The notes below the pieces were generated by a model. It saw nothing but the letters and a program-made list of their open reading frames with translations, made no database searches and was not told where the DNA came from. This document shows, in pieces, positions 23,805 to 34,419 of a stretch of 64,000 nt of DNA. Numbering within the stretch: position 1 is the first letter of the stretch; each line of letters starts with the position of its first letter. The stretch lies in assembly GCA_963556495.2 (NCBI GenBank), contig OY747704.1, positions 4,438,001-4,502,000 of the forward strand. Reading direction: 5' to 3'. The DNA is from Valencia hispanica. Its lineage: Eukaryota > Chordata > Actinopteri > Cyprinodontiformes > Valenciidae. The translations under genes and the position numbers were made by a program.

Positions 23805-24862
23805 GCTCAGGTTTTTTCCTACAAGCTTGGATCAGCTATAAACAAGCAAGTAAAGCTTGAATCAAGCCAGAATATATTGCATTACAGTAGTCAGAGAAAG
23901 TTTAATAAACATAAATTAAAACTTCAAAGTGATGCAAATAACGAAATGGATTTTGCTTTAATTATTTATCTAAGATAGAACCTGGACCAATGAGCTCATC
24001 TGTGCATCAAATCTGAGATTGCTGCCAAATCTTACACCGAGGTTTGTTGCAGCTGGCTTCCAATGTTGACTCAACTAACCGAGGTCAGCAGCAACTTTGG
24101 AACAATTACTAAATCCAAACATCATAACCTCAGTCTTATGCTCAGTGAAGTTTGGAAAATTAATTGTCATCCATGCCTTGATTTCTGAAATGCACTCAAG
24201 AGGTGGAATTTAAATCTGGCTGTCATTACCAGAAAAATGGAAAACAATACCTGTCAGGTTGTGGTTTCAAAGAGGACCCAAATGCAGAACGTTTAAGAAC
24301 TCGAATTTAATTAATAATAAATTCCAAAACTTACAATAATTACGAGGAAGCCAGGGAACATAGAGACCAGGGAACGCAGGAACCAGGAAGGGAGGAAAGA
24401 CGGGGAAGAATGACAACGAACCAGCGAGTAGTGACTGAAGGAGAGGTGAATATATACTGGGGAGGAAATGAGGAAGTGACTGAGAAGACCAATGATCAAT
24501 TAGTGGGAGCAGATGCAGGTGAGAGGGAGAGAGCAGGTGGAAGTAATCAACTGGGATAGGAGGTAAAAAGGCTGGGAGACTGGGAGGAAGACCAGGAGCA
24601 AAACATAAGGACTAGAAAGAGGATAATACTAAAGAGGATTACAAAATAGAAAGGAGCAAGGGGTGATAAACATCTAAGAACAAGGAGAAATATGGAAACA
24701 GAAAGTGCAGAAATAACTAGTAGAAACAAAGAATAACTAAACACGATAATATAACTAAATAAGGAAAATAACTAACAAAACACAAACACCTAGGAACCAT
24801 GACAATACCATAATTTTGAGAAACATATCCAAGCAGAAGTAAGTATAGAGAGAATAAAACGG
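23805..24862 (-). mobile_element. L2-like LINE fragment interrupted by a solo LTR
   Basis: Read on the minus strand from 24862, the sequence encodes FSLYLLLLGYVSQNYGI. After removal of the solo LTR at 24253-24804 it continues VFHFSGNDSQIY, the motif C region, with SGND where YADD is expected. EIKAWMTINF, EHKTEVMMFGFS and NLGVRFGSNLRFD follow. This is the middle and end of an RT of the L2/jockey type, with many stops. It is a different family from the L2 at 33485. Confidence 0.7.
24253..24804 (-). mobile_element. Solo LTR of a chromovirus-like element, TSD ATACC
   Basis: The 552-bp unit starts TGTCAGG and ends CCATGACA, flanked by ATACC at 24248-24252 and 24805-24809. Its inner end (GAGGACCCAAATGC) resembles GAGACCCAAGATGC of the intact chromovirus LTR, and both share the TGTCATGG-type outer end on the minus strand. 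A TATA-like TATATATTC lies on the minus strand near 24450. A solo LTR forms by recombination between the two LTRs of a full element. Confidence 0.85.
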
Positions 24863-25187
24863 AAACCACTCACTTCTAATAAAGACAGACTTCTAAAAAC
24901 AAATTATATGACAACAAGACGAATATCAAAGAAACTTGGAAAATTCTAAATAAGGTCGTGAAGCCAAATTCTCAGAGCAAAAATGTATTATTTTGAACAC
25001 AAAGGAAATTTTATTAACAATGGAACAGATATTGCTAATTAGTTTAATTCCTTCTTTGTCCATGTTGGACCTAAAATTGCGAAACGACTTGGAAAATCCA
25101 ATTATGCCACATGTTGTAAAAATGCAACAGGAGGTAGCAGAATATTACAGTCAACGTTTCTTAATGAAATTACCGAAATTGAAATCT
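24863..25187 (+). pseudogene. Host LINE segment 1 (upstream of RT core)
   Basis: Broken coding for the region between endonuclease and RT, including GNFINNGTDIAN and a degraded FNSFFVHVGPKIAKRLG block. It ends with the AATTGAAATCT target copy (25177-25187) next to the poly(A) tail of the L1 on the minus strand. Confidence 0.75.
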
Positions 25188-25204
25188 TTTTTTTTTTTTT
25201 TTAA

Positions 25205-27916
25205 GTGTCCTGTTTGGCAGTGTGGAGCTCAGAATTGGTGTCTGAGTACCAAGTAGGAGCCCAACAGATTTACTTTCACAAGCGGAGCAGTACAGCTTTT
25301 GCTATAGTACTCCACTTGATTTATGTGTGAAAAATCTTTATTATGAATGGTTGGGGTTTTTATTTCCTGATGTTATGGACACGGAGACGGAAAATTAAGG
25401 AGAAGAAAGAAGGAAGATGAAGAAGAGAGGTAGGAAACAAAATGTCTTGAGAGAGGGTGAGTTGAAAATACAAGAGAGGAAGGGGAACAAAGAAAACACA
25501 GGAAAACATTGAAGTCTGCCTCCATACCCACAGGACGGCAGAGAGAGGGGGAAAAACAAAACACGAAAAAGGAACATCGACAAAACCAACCAAACATTGT
25601 GAACTTAAGAATTACACAACCACATCACACAAAAATAGATATAAAAATACAACAACAATGTCACAGAAAAACTCATGGTACCGATTAATCAAGCTCTAGT
25701 AATGATAACCTCAGCCCAGGCCGGGCTCAGTCAGCATCTGGACGCCAAGTTGTACCAGCTCCCGGGTCCTGATCCCGCGCAACGCAGGGCGCCGAGACCA
25801 GGCTTCAAACGAGGGCCAGGGCCGGTCCAACCCGCCAATGAACCGGCCACGCACGGTGCGCACAGAACAGGTGATCAAACGAGCAGAGACGCCGGATCCG
25901 CATCCCGCCGAGCCACCGAGCAGGCACCACCCAACAATCCCAAACCTGGCACCTCTAAAAGAGGTGCGCCAACCAACCAAAGGAAGATATCGGCCCAGCG
26001 CATCGGCCGACCGACACACCGGCCCCCCCAGGCCCGGCCAGGCACGCACCAGGTCCGAACCGGATTGACAACCAGCGCACCGGCAGGCAGGGAACCCCGT
26101 CACCGGCGGGGAGTGACGGAGGGGAAATAGGCCCCCCATTAAGTGTAAGGCCTGAGGTGCGCCAGGCGAGGGGGCAGACCAAGATCCAACCTGACAGGTA
26201 GACAAAGACATACAGACAGTCATACGTTCCCTCCCTCTTAAACACATACATTCTCACTGACTCACCAAGACATCCAAAAAAATGACGCTGTACCCTCACT
26301 CACACACCCCATGCACACTTTATGCTCCCAGGTCCAGGTACTGATGCCCCAGTAGAGCCACCAGCCCCCGGACCCGGGAGGTGGACCCCCTACCTTCTAG
26401 GATGGAGACAAACAGACCCAGGGCCCCACAGTGGCAAAGCAGCCCGACAGCCCAGGACCCCGACCAGACTGCCTGTCCTCCTCCGGACCCCAACCCCTGA
26501 TGGCCCGTAGCAAACAGGGGTGGGAAAAGACCCCTAGCCTCCATCCTCTCGCTCGAGTATGGTGTTGATGCGTGTTGTTATAATGTGCATTTAAAACAGA
26601 GGGGTGGGATGTGGGGGAGGCAGCCACACATCCCCCAACCCCCACCCCGAGCCCTCAGTGTCTATATGTGGTTTAACAGTGGGCACCGGCACCAGAGGTG
26701 AAGCTGATTGTACCGCTCCCCCTCTGGATGCCGAAAAGTGTGCCCACCCCAAAGTCCCTACATATGTGTCGTGTGAAAATGTTATAAGTGGGAGTGTCTA
26801 AGTTGTATATTAAAATTGGGACCCAGGACACCACGGGACAGCGAGGAGGGAAGCCCCTCCTCGCACCCCAGTGATGTGCCCATGCCCCAAGACCCTATAT
26901 GAGTGGTAAAGTGATGGAGCGGGTGGACAGAGGTGTCCAGGGATGGGGAGGGAAGGACTGGGAGACAAAATGTCTTCCCAGGGAGCCAGCTCCCCCACTG
27001 ACCCCAATAGGCACCGCTGTTCACCGGGATCCACCAGGGGAGGGAGGCCATGGCACGTCCGACCCGGGGCCCACGGCCACAGCACCACAAAGCCCCACGG
27101 ACCCCAAGGCAGTCCCCCCAGCCCCATCCCAGAAGGTGAACTAAACCCACCCTGACATTCGCTCTACTCTCAAAACACAAAAGACACTACACACCCAGGT
27201 TGAGTTCGCCCCCAACCCCTTCTTTGTGGAGCGACCACTGTTGCTCAACGGCCCGGCAGGAGACCAAACCCAGCGCCCCACCCACCTGCCCTGCACGCCC
27301 ACCACCCAGCCAGTCCACCCGCAAGTCCGACCGATCCCGGCCAAATGCCACACCCCAGCGCCCCACACAAAGACCAAGACCCAGGAGCCAAGTCCAGTGC
27401 AAAAAAGGACTGATCCGGCCCAGAAACGCCACCCAGCCGCCGCGACCAGCAGCCAGGCACCCCAACCAGCAAACAAGGCGAGACGCCATACAGGGACTGG
27501 CGATGACAATCGACCCAGAGAAAAAAAAGAGAGGCGGCTGCACATGCCGGCCACCGGCCGGCCACGACCCCCACAGCCAACAGAGACCCCACGCCGGCCG
27601 ACCCCCAGCCAGGACCACAGCTAGGGGGCGCGGCGCCCCCGAGCCCCGAATCCCCAGGCCCACCCCAGACCCTACCCAGGCGCAGCACGGCCACCAGGCC
27701 AGTAACCCATGTCTGCCAGTGCAACCCCCCCAAGGCACCGCATGCAGCCATCAGGAGTCACCACCCAAAGCCCAACCCCAGGCCGGCCACGACGTCCAAC
27801 GCCCCATCCGCCCAGTGATCCCACCCCCCGGGGTCCCCCCCAGACGCCTCCAACCCCAAAACCCCCACATCAGCAACAGTGTCCCAAACGACAAAACCAA
27901 GTGCCCCCCACCCCCA
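25205..27916 (-). other. L1 3' UTR, G-rich on the sense strand
   Basis: Downstream of the ORF2 stop, the element's sense strand has many runs of three or more G for about 2.1 kb. It finishes with an AT-richer 514-bp end (25205-25718) shared with 23273-23772. The many open frames here (for example 27200-28081 plus, 27187-27738 minus) follow from the GC skew and contain no domains. G runs could allow quadruplex folding, as proposed for the polypurine tract in mammalian L1 3' UTRs. Confidence 0.7.
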
Positions 27917-28529
27917 CTAGGTGATGGAGCCGATCAAAGGAGCCCAGAGAGATTGATCAGATATGGAGCCAGAGGCCGTCTCAAGACCAATATGGTCCAA
28001 CAAGAGATTTCTATACTGATTAATATTAAGAGCTTTTTTATTTTTCCAGTTCAGGAGGATAGTTTTCTTAGCGATGCATAAGGCAATGTGAACCATTAGA
28101 ACTGACTTTGTGTCCATGGTGACATCATTTACATTTCCTAACAGGCAAATTGAGGTATATGGTGGGATGTTACATTTCAGACACTTTGATAAGTCCTCAC
28201 ATATCTGGCACCAAAATTTCTTAACAGGTGGACAGAACCAAAGCGCATGAACATAAGTATCTGGTATATTGCTTGTGCATTGTAAGCAGGTATTAGACGA
28301 TGTAAAACCCATCCTAAACATTCGTTGACCTGTATAGTGTACTCTATGAAGGATTTTGTATTGTATTAATTGCAAATGAGGATTTGTTTGTTATTTTAAA
28401 GGTTCTTAAACATCTCTGAGACCAGACGTTTTGGTCAAAGCTGCCTGATAAATCCACATCCCATTTTGAAATAGGGATGGCTATTGATTCATCCAATGTA
28501 GATAAAGCTTTGTATATTTTAGACAGCAA
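27917..28529 (-). pseudogene. L1 ORF2 C-terminal Cys-rich region
   Basis: After a frame break near 28375 the last part of ORF2 reads YKILHRVHYTGQRM, CLQCTSNIPDTYVHALWFCP and WCQICEDL. This is a CxxC...H...C arrangement seen at the end of many L1 ORF2 proteins, where a nucleic-acid-binding role is assumed. The frame stops at 27917. Confidence 0.75.
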
Positions 28530-30480
28530 TTTGGGGGGGTTGAGATTAAGAAAAGCTAAAACTCTTGCTGGAATTTGTAATTCAGCTGTATTGAGCCTAA
28601 ATTTACCTTTAATAATAGATTTAATTTGTTGATATTCTAAGAATTTGTTTTTATCAATTCCATATTGTGTAATTCATGTATTAAATGGGATAAAGTCTGT
28701 TCCTTCAAATATATGTTCCAGGTATTCAATTCCATTGCACCCCCAGACTGGGAAACTTATAAAATTTTTTTGCAAGATGTCGGGGTTATTCCAGATGGGT
28801 GTACGTCTGCATGGGATTATTGTGGACTCTGTCATTTTTAGAAACTCCCACCATGCTGTCAAAGAGGAGCTGATATTTATGCTTTTAAAGCATTCATATT
28901 GTTTTATATTTGAGCTAATAAATGGTAGGTCTGAAAGTTTTATCTTATTACATAGTGTCTGTTCTACGTCTATCCAGGACTCGTCTAGGTAGCTATGTTT
29001 TAACCATCTTGATATGTATTGGAGCCTGTTGGCTAAGAAATAATGATGGAAGTTTGGTAGATCTAGACCTCCTTTTTCTTTGGTCTTCTGCAGTGTTTTT
29101 AAGCTGATACGTGGGGGTTTATCTTTCCAAAGAAATTTAGAGATAGAGGAGTCCAGAGATCTAAACCAGTCTAGTGATGGTTTACTTGGGATCATTGAGA
29201 ATAAGTAGTTGATTCTGGGCAAAACCATCATTTTTATTGAAGCAACCCTTCCCATAAGTGATATGGGTAGAGATTTCCATCTGGCAAGATCATCTTAAAT
29301 CTGCCAGTCTTGGTGAGACATTGATACCTAAATAGGTAATATTCCCTGACTGCAGTTGTGTATTAGTTGGATTCTGGACAGAACAATTGATTGGAAGATC
29401 TGTAGATTTTAACCAATTTATAGAATAATCTGAAACATTTGAGTAAGAGTTTATCAACCCGATTACCTGAGAGAAAGAGGTTTGTGAATGCTGGAGAAAA
29501 AGTAATACATCATATGCATAAAGACTGATTTTATGTTCTATGTTATTGCATTTTATGCCTTTAATATTGTGAGTTTGCCTGATCGCTGCAGCTAGTGGTT
29601 CAATAAAAATAGCGAACAGGGAGGGAGAGAGAGGACATCCCTGCCTGGTACCTCTCTGAAGATAAAACCTAGATGATGTTAGGTTATTTGTTCTGATACA
29701 CGCTGTTGGTGAACTGTATAATATTTTCAACCAGTTTATAAAAGAATTTCCAAAGCCAAATTTATGTAAGGTTACAAATAAGAATTTCCAGTTAACTCTA
29801 TCAAATGCCTTTTCTGCATCTAAAGATAATATATTAGTTTTAATGTTTTTACAGTTGAAAAATCTATTAAATCTAATAATCTACCTGAATTTGTGGATGA
29901 ATGTCTCCCTTTAATAAAACCAGTTTGATCAGGATGTATTATAAGAGGGGTTACTTTCTCTATCCTTTTTGCGAGGGCTTTGCAGATTATTTTAAGATCA
30001 ACATTAATGAGGGATATGGGACGATAGCTGGTAGGAAACAAAGGGTCTTTACCTGATTTTAGTAGAAGACTAATGTAGGCAGAATTCATATTTGGTGGGA
30101 GTCGGCCATTTTCCTTGGTTTCCTGCAGCATTCTGTGGAATGTTGGTGCCAGAATATTCCAGAATTCTTTATAGAACTCTGCTGGAAATCCATCTGGGCC
30201 TGGAGCCTTTTTATTGGGCATGCCTTGGAGTTCAGCCACTGTTAGTGGTGAATCCAGGGCCATCGCTTTACTTTCAGATAATTTAGGTAGTGTTATGTTA
30301 TCAAAAAATTGTTCAATTTCATGATCCGATGGATTTATCTCTGGTGAGTATAAAGCCTTGTAAAATTCTTTAAATGTGTTGTTTATTCTTCCAGGATCAT
30401 ATACTGTATTCCCGGTCTGATCTTTAATAGCAGATATAGTTGCTTTTTCTTTATTAATTTTAAGCTGGTTAGCCAAAAAT
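28530..30480 (-). pseudogene. L1 reverse transcriptase, frameshifted
   Basis: Segments 30476-29820, 29730-29290 and 29255-28674 give the RT in order: NKKAPGPDGFPAEFYKEFW, SYRPISLINVDLKIICKALAKRIE, HPDQTGFIKGRHSS, RGTRQGCPLSPSLFAIFIEPLA, then motif C as LYAYDVLLFL. Motif C should read YADD, so the first catalytic Asp is replaced by Tyr. The thumb region follows (FLWKDKPPRI, LPNFHHYFLANRL). Frame breaks lie near 29820, 29290 and 28674. Confidence 0.88.
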
Positions 30481-30627
30481 CTACCTGATTTATTACCTTG
30501 TTCAAAGTTTTCTATCCTAAGTCTTTGAATTAAGAACTGGGTCTGTTTATTAATAATTTGATTTAATTCTAGCTTTGCTTTACGGATTTTGCCTAGTCTC
30601 TCCTCCTCTAGAGAAGCTTCTAATGAA

Positions 30628-31190
30628 TTAATAGTTTCTTCTAATTCCTGAATACGTTTTTTTTTCCATTTTCTTTTTATTTGATGAGAATGAGATTATT
30701 TTACCTCTAATCACAGCTTTTCCTGCCTCCCAAAGCATGGATGGCGACGTACCAGGGAGGTCATTATATTCTAAATAAGAAGCCCACTCTTTTTCAAAAT
30801 ATTTTATAAATTCTTTATCCTTAAGTAAGGATATATTAAATCTCCAATTCTTGCTTTGAGGTGTTTCTGTTTTATTTACTAAAGTTAGAGAAACATGAGC
30901 ATGATCGCTAACAGCTATAGGGTTTATCTCAGTGTCTGAAATGTCAGTCAACAGTGAGCTGCTGACTAACAAATAATCCAGTCGAGAATATGAATGGTAG
31001 ACATTTGAGAAGAAAGTATATTTTTTGTCATTAGGGTGAAGTGATCGCCATGCATCACAAAGTCCATAATCACTCATGTACTGTTTGACTATATCTATAG
31101 ATTTCCAGCTGCGCTGAGTCCCTGCTGTGCTGAGCCTGTCTATTTCTTCATTTAAACCAAAGTTGAGGTCGGCCCCAAGAAGAAGTGAGC
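30628..31190 (-). pseudogene. L1 endonuclease, C-terminal part
   Basis: The frame from 31190 encodes LGADLNFGLNEEIDR, then MSDYGLCDAWRSLHPNDKKYTFFS, SRLDYLLVS and the active-site type block AVSDHAHVSL. These are the usual last endonuclease motifs (GDxN, SRIDY, SDH). The N-terminal half was never copied because the insertion is 5'-truncated. Confidence 0.85.
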
Positions 31191-31635
31191 AATTGAAATC
31201 TCAGATGTTGTGAGAAAGTGCAAAACTCAAACTTCTTGTGATGGTGACGGAATAGATATGGGCATTGTAAAAAAAAAAAAAAACATAGATTGCATACTTC
31301 TACCTCTAACTTATAGTTTCAATCTTTCTTTTGGTTCAAGTGTTTTCCCTCAAAAGATGAAGACTGCAAAGATAATACCTATTTTTTTTAAAAGGAGATA
31401 AACATGAGTTTAATAATTATCGACCTGTTTCAATATTTTCACAGTTGTCCAAAATAATAGAAAATGGTTTACTCATAAATTAGATTTATTTTTGAGAAAA
31501 AATAATTTACTTTTTGATTACCAATATGGATTCTGATCCAATAGACCAATAGTGCAACCTCTTTTGCACTAATTCATTTAACTGAAAAAATTCTTGCTTC
31601 AATGGACAAAAAGGAGCATCTGGTAAGCATATTTC
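31191..31635 (+). pseudogene. Host LINE segment 2 (RT fingers)
   Basis: It starts with the second AATTGAAATCT copy and encodes DVVRKCKTQTSCDGDGIDMG, IPLTY-like and the NNYRPVSI...QLSK...E block. It ends in MDKKEHLV followed by the Rex3 target duplicate (31623-31635). An A run near 31270 and a T run near 31384 disturb the frame. Confidence 0.75.
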
Positions 31636-32913
31636 ACACTTCTGAGCATCCCTGGTAAGGTCTATTCAGGGGTTCTGGAGAGGAGGGTCCGACGGATAGT
31701 CGAACCTCGGATCCAGGAGGAACAATGCGGTTTTCATCCTGGCCGTGGAACACTGGACCAGCTCTACACCCTCAGCAGGGTCCTGGAGGGTGCGTGGGAG
31801 TTCGCCCTAACGGTCTACATGTGTTTTGTGGACTTGGAGAAGGCGTTCGACCGTGTCCCTCGGGAGGCCCTGTGGGGGGTGCTCCGGGAGTATGGGGTAC
31901 CGGGCCCCTTGATACGGGCTGTTAGGTCCCTGTACGACCGGTGCCAGAGTTTGGTTCGCATTGCCGGCAGTAAATTGGGTTTGTTTCCAGTGAGAGTTGG
32001 ACTCCGCCAAGGTTGCCCTTTGTCACCGATCCTGTTCCTAACTTTTATGGACAGGATTTCTAGGCGCAGCCAAGGCATTGAGGGGATCTGTTTTGGTGCC
32101 CTCAGGATCGGGTCTCTGCTTTTTGCAGATAACGTGGTCCTGTTGGCTTCATCGGAACGTGATCTACAGCTTTCGCTGGAGCGGTTCGCAGCCGAGTGTG
32201 AAGCGGCTGGGATGAGAATCAGCACCTCCAAATCCGAGGCCATGGTCTTGAGCTGGAAAAGGGTGGGGTGCCTTCTCCTGGTCGGGGATGGGGTCCTTCC
32301 CCAATTGGAGGAGTTAAAGTATCTGGGGGTCTTGTTCACGAATGAGGGAAAAATGGAGCGGGTGATCGATAGACGGATTGGTGGGGCATCTGCAGTTATG
32401 CGGGCGCTTTACCGGTCTGTCGTGGTGAAGAGAGAGCTGAGCCGAAAGGCGAAGCTCTCGATTTACCGGTCGATCTACGTTCCTACCCTCATCTATGGTC
32501 ACGAACTCACGAATCACGGATACAAGCGACTGAAATGAGTTTCCTCCGCAGAGTGTCTGGGCTCTCCCTTAGAGATAGGGTGAGAAGCTCAGTCATCCGG
32601 AGGGGGCTCAGAGTTAAGCCGCTGCTTCTCCACATCGAGAGGAGTCAGTTGAGGTGGCTCGGGCATCTGGTCAGGATGCCTCCTGGACGCCTCCCTTGTG
32701 AGGTGTTTCAGGCACGTCTCACCGGGAGGAGGCCCAGGGGAAGGCCCAGGACACGCTGGAGGGACTATGTTTCTCGGCTGGCCTGGGAGCGCCTTGGGGT
32801 TCCTCCCGAGGAGTTGGAACAAGTGGCTGGGGAGAGGGAAGTCTGGGTCTCTTTGCTTAGGCTGCTGCCCCCGCGACCCGACCCTGGATAAGCGGAAGAA
32901 AATGGATGGATGG
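31636..32913 (+). mobile_element. Rex3: Rex3-type (RTE clade) retrotransposon, 5'-truncated
   Basis: Two frames, 31725-32538 and 32535-32891, cover RT and the region after it. The element ends GGATAAGCGGAAGAAAATGG with GATG repeats, the typical Rex3 3' end. It sits between GTAAGCATATTTC (31623-31635) and GTATACATATTTC (32914-32926), an 11-of-13 target duplication. It therefore inserted into the plus-strand LINE, between KKEHLV and FLDLQKAF. The 5' truncation falls inside RT. Confidence 0.88.
31819..32891 (+). pseudogene. Rex3 reverse transcriptase and C-terminus
   Basis: Motif A is CFVDLEKAFDRVPRE, followed by GLRQGCPLSPILFLTFMDRIS. Motif C reads SLLFADNVVLL, where FADD is expected, so the second catalytic Asp has become Asn. 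KYLGVLFTNEGKMER and YVPTLIYGHEL follow. A frame change near 32535 leads to MSFLRRVSGLSLRDRVR, RWLGHLVRMPPGRLP and RRPRGRPRTRWRDYVSRLAW, ending at LLPPRPDPG and a stop at 32891. The open C-terminus suggests a fairly recent death. Confidence 0.88.
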
Positions 32914-33484
32914 GTATACATATTTCTGGATCTACAGAAAGCGTTTGATAATGTCAACCATAATTTATTGTTGACAAAACTACAACACTACAGATTAAGG
33001 GGTCAGATATATAAATGGCTTGAAAGCTACTTACGTAATAGAAGCCAATGTGTTCAATTTAAAAACCATGACTCGGACTCTGAAAATGTTGTATGTGGAA
33101 TTCCCCAGGGTTCTGTAATTGGCCCTAAACTTTTTATATTATTTATTAATGATGTAGTTGAGGATTCCAAAGACATGACATTCTTTGTTGTTTGCTGATG
33201 ACACAACTGTGTGCAAGACTGGGACAGACTTAAATGAAATAGTTGTCAATATTGCAAGGGAAATGGCAGAATTAAAGAAATGGTTTGAGTTATAATAAAT
33301 TGCTTTTAAATTAGGATAAGACAAATTATATGGTTTTTGGAAATAAAGAAAAATATGAAAGTACAAAATTAGTTATTGAGGATGTAAATATTGAATGTGT
33401 TTCAGAAATCAAATTTTTGGGGGTTATCCTGGATAGCAAATTTAGCTGGAAGCCTCGTATGGATTATATCAAAGGTAAAGTTAA
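32914..33484 (+). pseudogene. Host LINE segment 3 (RT palm to thumb)
   Basis: It resumes after the Rex3 with FLDLQKAFDNVNHNLLLTK (motif A), YLRNRSQCVQF, CGIPQGSVIGPKLFILFIND. It then has a frameshifted FADDTTVC motif C near 33190. [22 protein letters not shown] is the last recognisable block before the next element starts at about 33485. Confidence 0.8.
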
Positions 33485-34419
33485 GCCAACAAAAGCAAAT
33501 TATGGAAATCTCATAAAAATAAATACAACTTTGACTGAACAGAAAAATAAATCTATTAAATGTGGTTTATTAAACATAAGATCTCTCTCCTCAAAGACTT
33601 TGTTAGTAAATGACTTGATTTGTGATAATCACATTGATTTCCTTTGTCTCACAGAAACTTGGTTGCAGCAGGAGGATTATGTCAGTATAAATGAGTCAAC
33701 TCCTTCCAGTCATTTAAGTTTTCACATTCCTAGAAATACTGGGCGAGGAGGAGGAGTTGCAAACATTTTTCGTTCTGATTTACTAATTAGTCCCAGACCA
33801 ATTGATAGCTACAGTTCTTTTGAACATCTAACCCTTAATTTTTCTAATCCAAGTTGCAAAACATTAAGACCATTTTTGTTTGTGGTTTTGTATCGTCCAC
33901 CAGGCCCTTACTCTCAATTCTTGAATCAGATCTCAAATTTTTTTATCTGATTTAGTATTAAATACTGATAGGCTTATTATAGTGGGGGACTTTAATATTC
34001 ATGTGGATACTGAAAGTGATAGCCTAAATGCAGCCTGTAATGCTATTTTAGACTCAACTGGCTTTACTCAAAAAGTACAGGGATCGACCCACTCGGGTAA
34101 ACACACTTTGGACCTTGTACTGACATACGGTATTGAGTGTGAGGAAATAACAGTCCACCCACATAACCCGGTCCTGTCTGACCACTTCTTAATAACTTTT
34201 GAATTTACTTTAACTGACCATCTTAAATCTGAAAGAAAATTTCAATTTAAGTAGAGCTTTATCAGACAATGCTGTAACAATTTTTAAAGAATCTGTTCCA
34301 TTCTTACTTTCCTTAGTGTCTCAGGGTAACACAGTGGATGGCAGCAATTCTATCTCTAACCCTTCAGAGATTGATGATCTGGTTCACAGCATTACGTCCT
34401 CATTGTGTTTGGCATTGGA
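33485..34419 (+). pseudogene. L2 endonuclease domain
   Basis: It encodes [49 protein letters not shown], then after a frame break IIVGDFNIHVD, the HTLDLVLTYG block and LSDHFLITFEF. These are the canonical apurinic-type endonuclease motifs in order. The last forward part reads EIDDLVHSITSSLC near 34370-34408, then the inversion begins. Confidence 0.88.

Larger units (their letters stand above)
25188..31190 (-). mobile_element. 5'-truncated L1-clade retrotransposon with poly(A) tail
   Basis: On the minus strand the element begins at 31190 inside the endonuclease gene. It runs through RT and a C-terminal Cys-rich region (stop at 27917) and a GC-rich 3' UTR of about 2.7 kb. It ends in a poly(A) tract seen as the T run at 25187-25202. 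It is flanked by AATTGAAATCT at 25177-25187 and 31191-31201, a typical L1 target duplication. It inserted into the older plus-strand LINE. Frameshifts and a mutated RT core make it inactive. Confidence 0.9.
24863..33484 (+). mobile_element. Old jockey-superfamily LINE, cut by L1 and Rex3
   Basis: Three separated segments (24863-25187, 31191-31635, 32914-33484) join into one RT-containing frame series. First comes NYMTTRRISKKLGK with the HKGNFINN and FNSFFV region. Next is DVVRKCKTQTSCDGDG, NNYRPVSIFSQLSK-like and MDKKEHLV. After Rex3 comes FLDLQKAFDNVNHNLL, VVCGIPQGSVIGPKLF and [14 protein letters not shown]. The gaps are explained exactly by the L1 and Rex3 insertions with their target duplications. 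Frameshifts and stops occur throughout. Both ends are truncated; the 3' end abuts the L2 at 33485. Confidence 0.85.

Noticed and set aside
23385..25597. Matching ORFs at 23385-23648 and 25360-25593 as paralogous genes
   Set aside because: They are the two inverted copies of the L1 3' end; low-complexity Lys/Arg or Phe/Ser frames.
25675..28081. Several long ORFs on both strands (up to 293 codons) rich in Pro, Arg, Gly, Trp
   Set aside because: They lie in the GC-skewed 3' UTR of the L1, overlap each other in all frames and have no domains.
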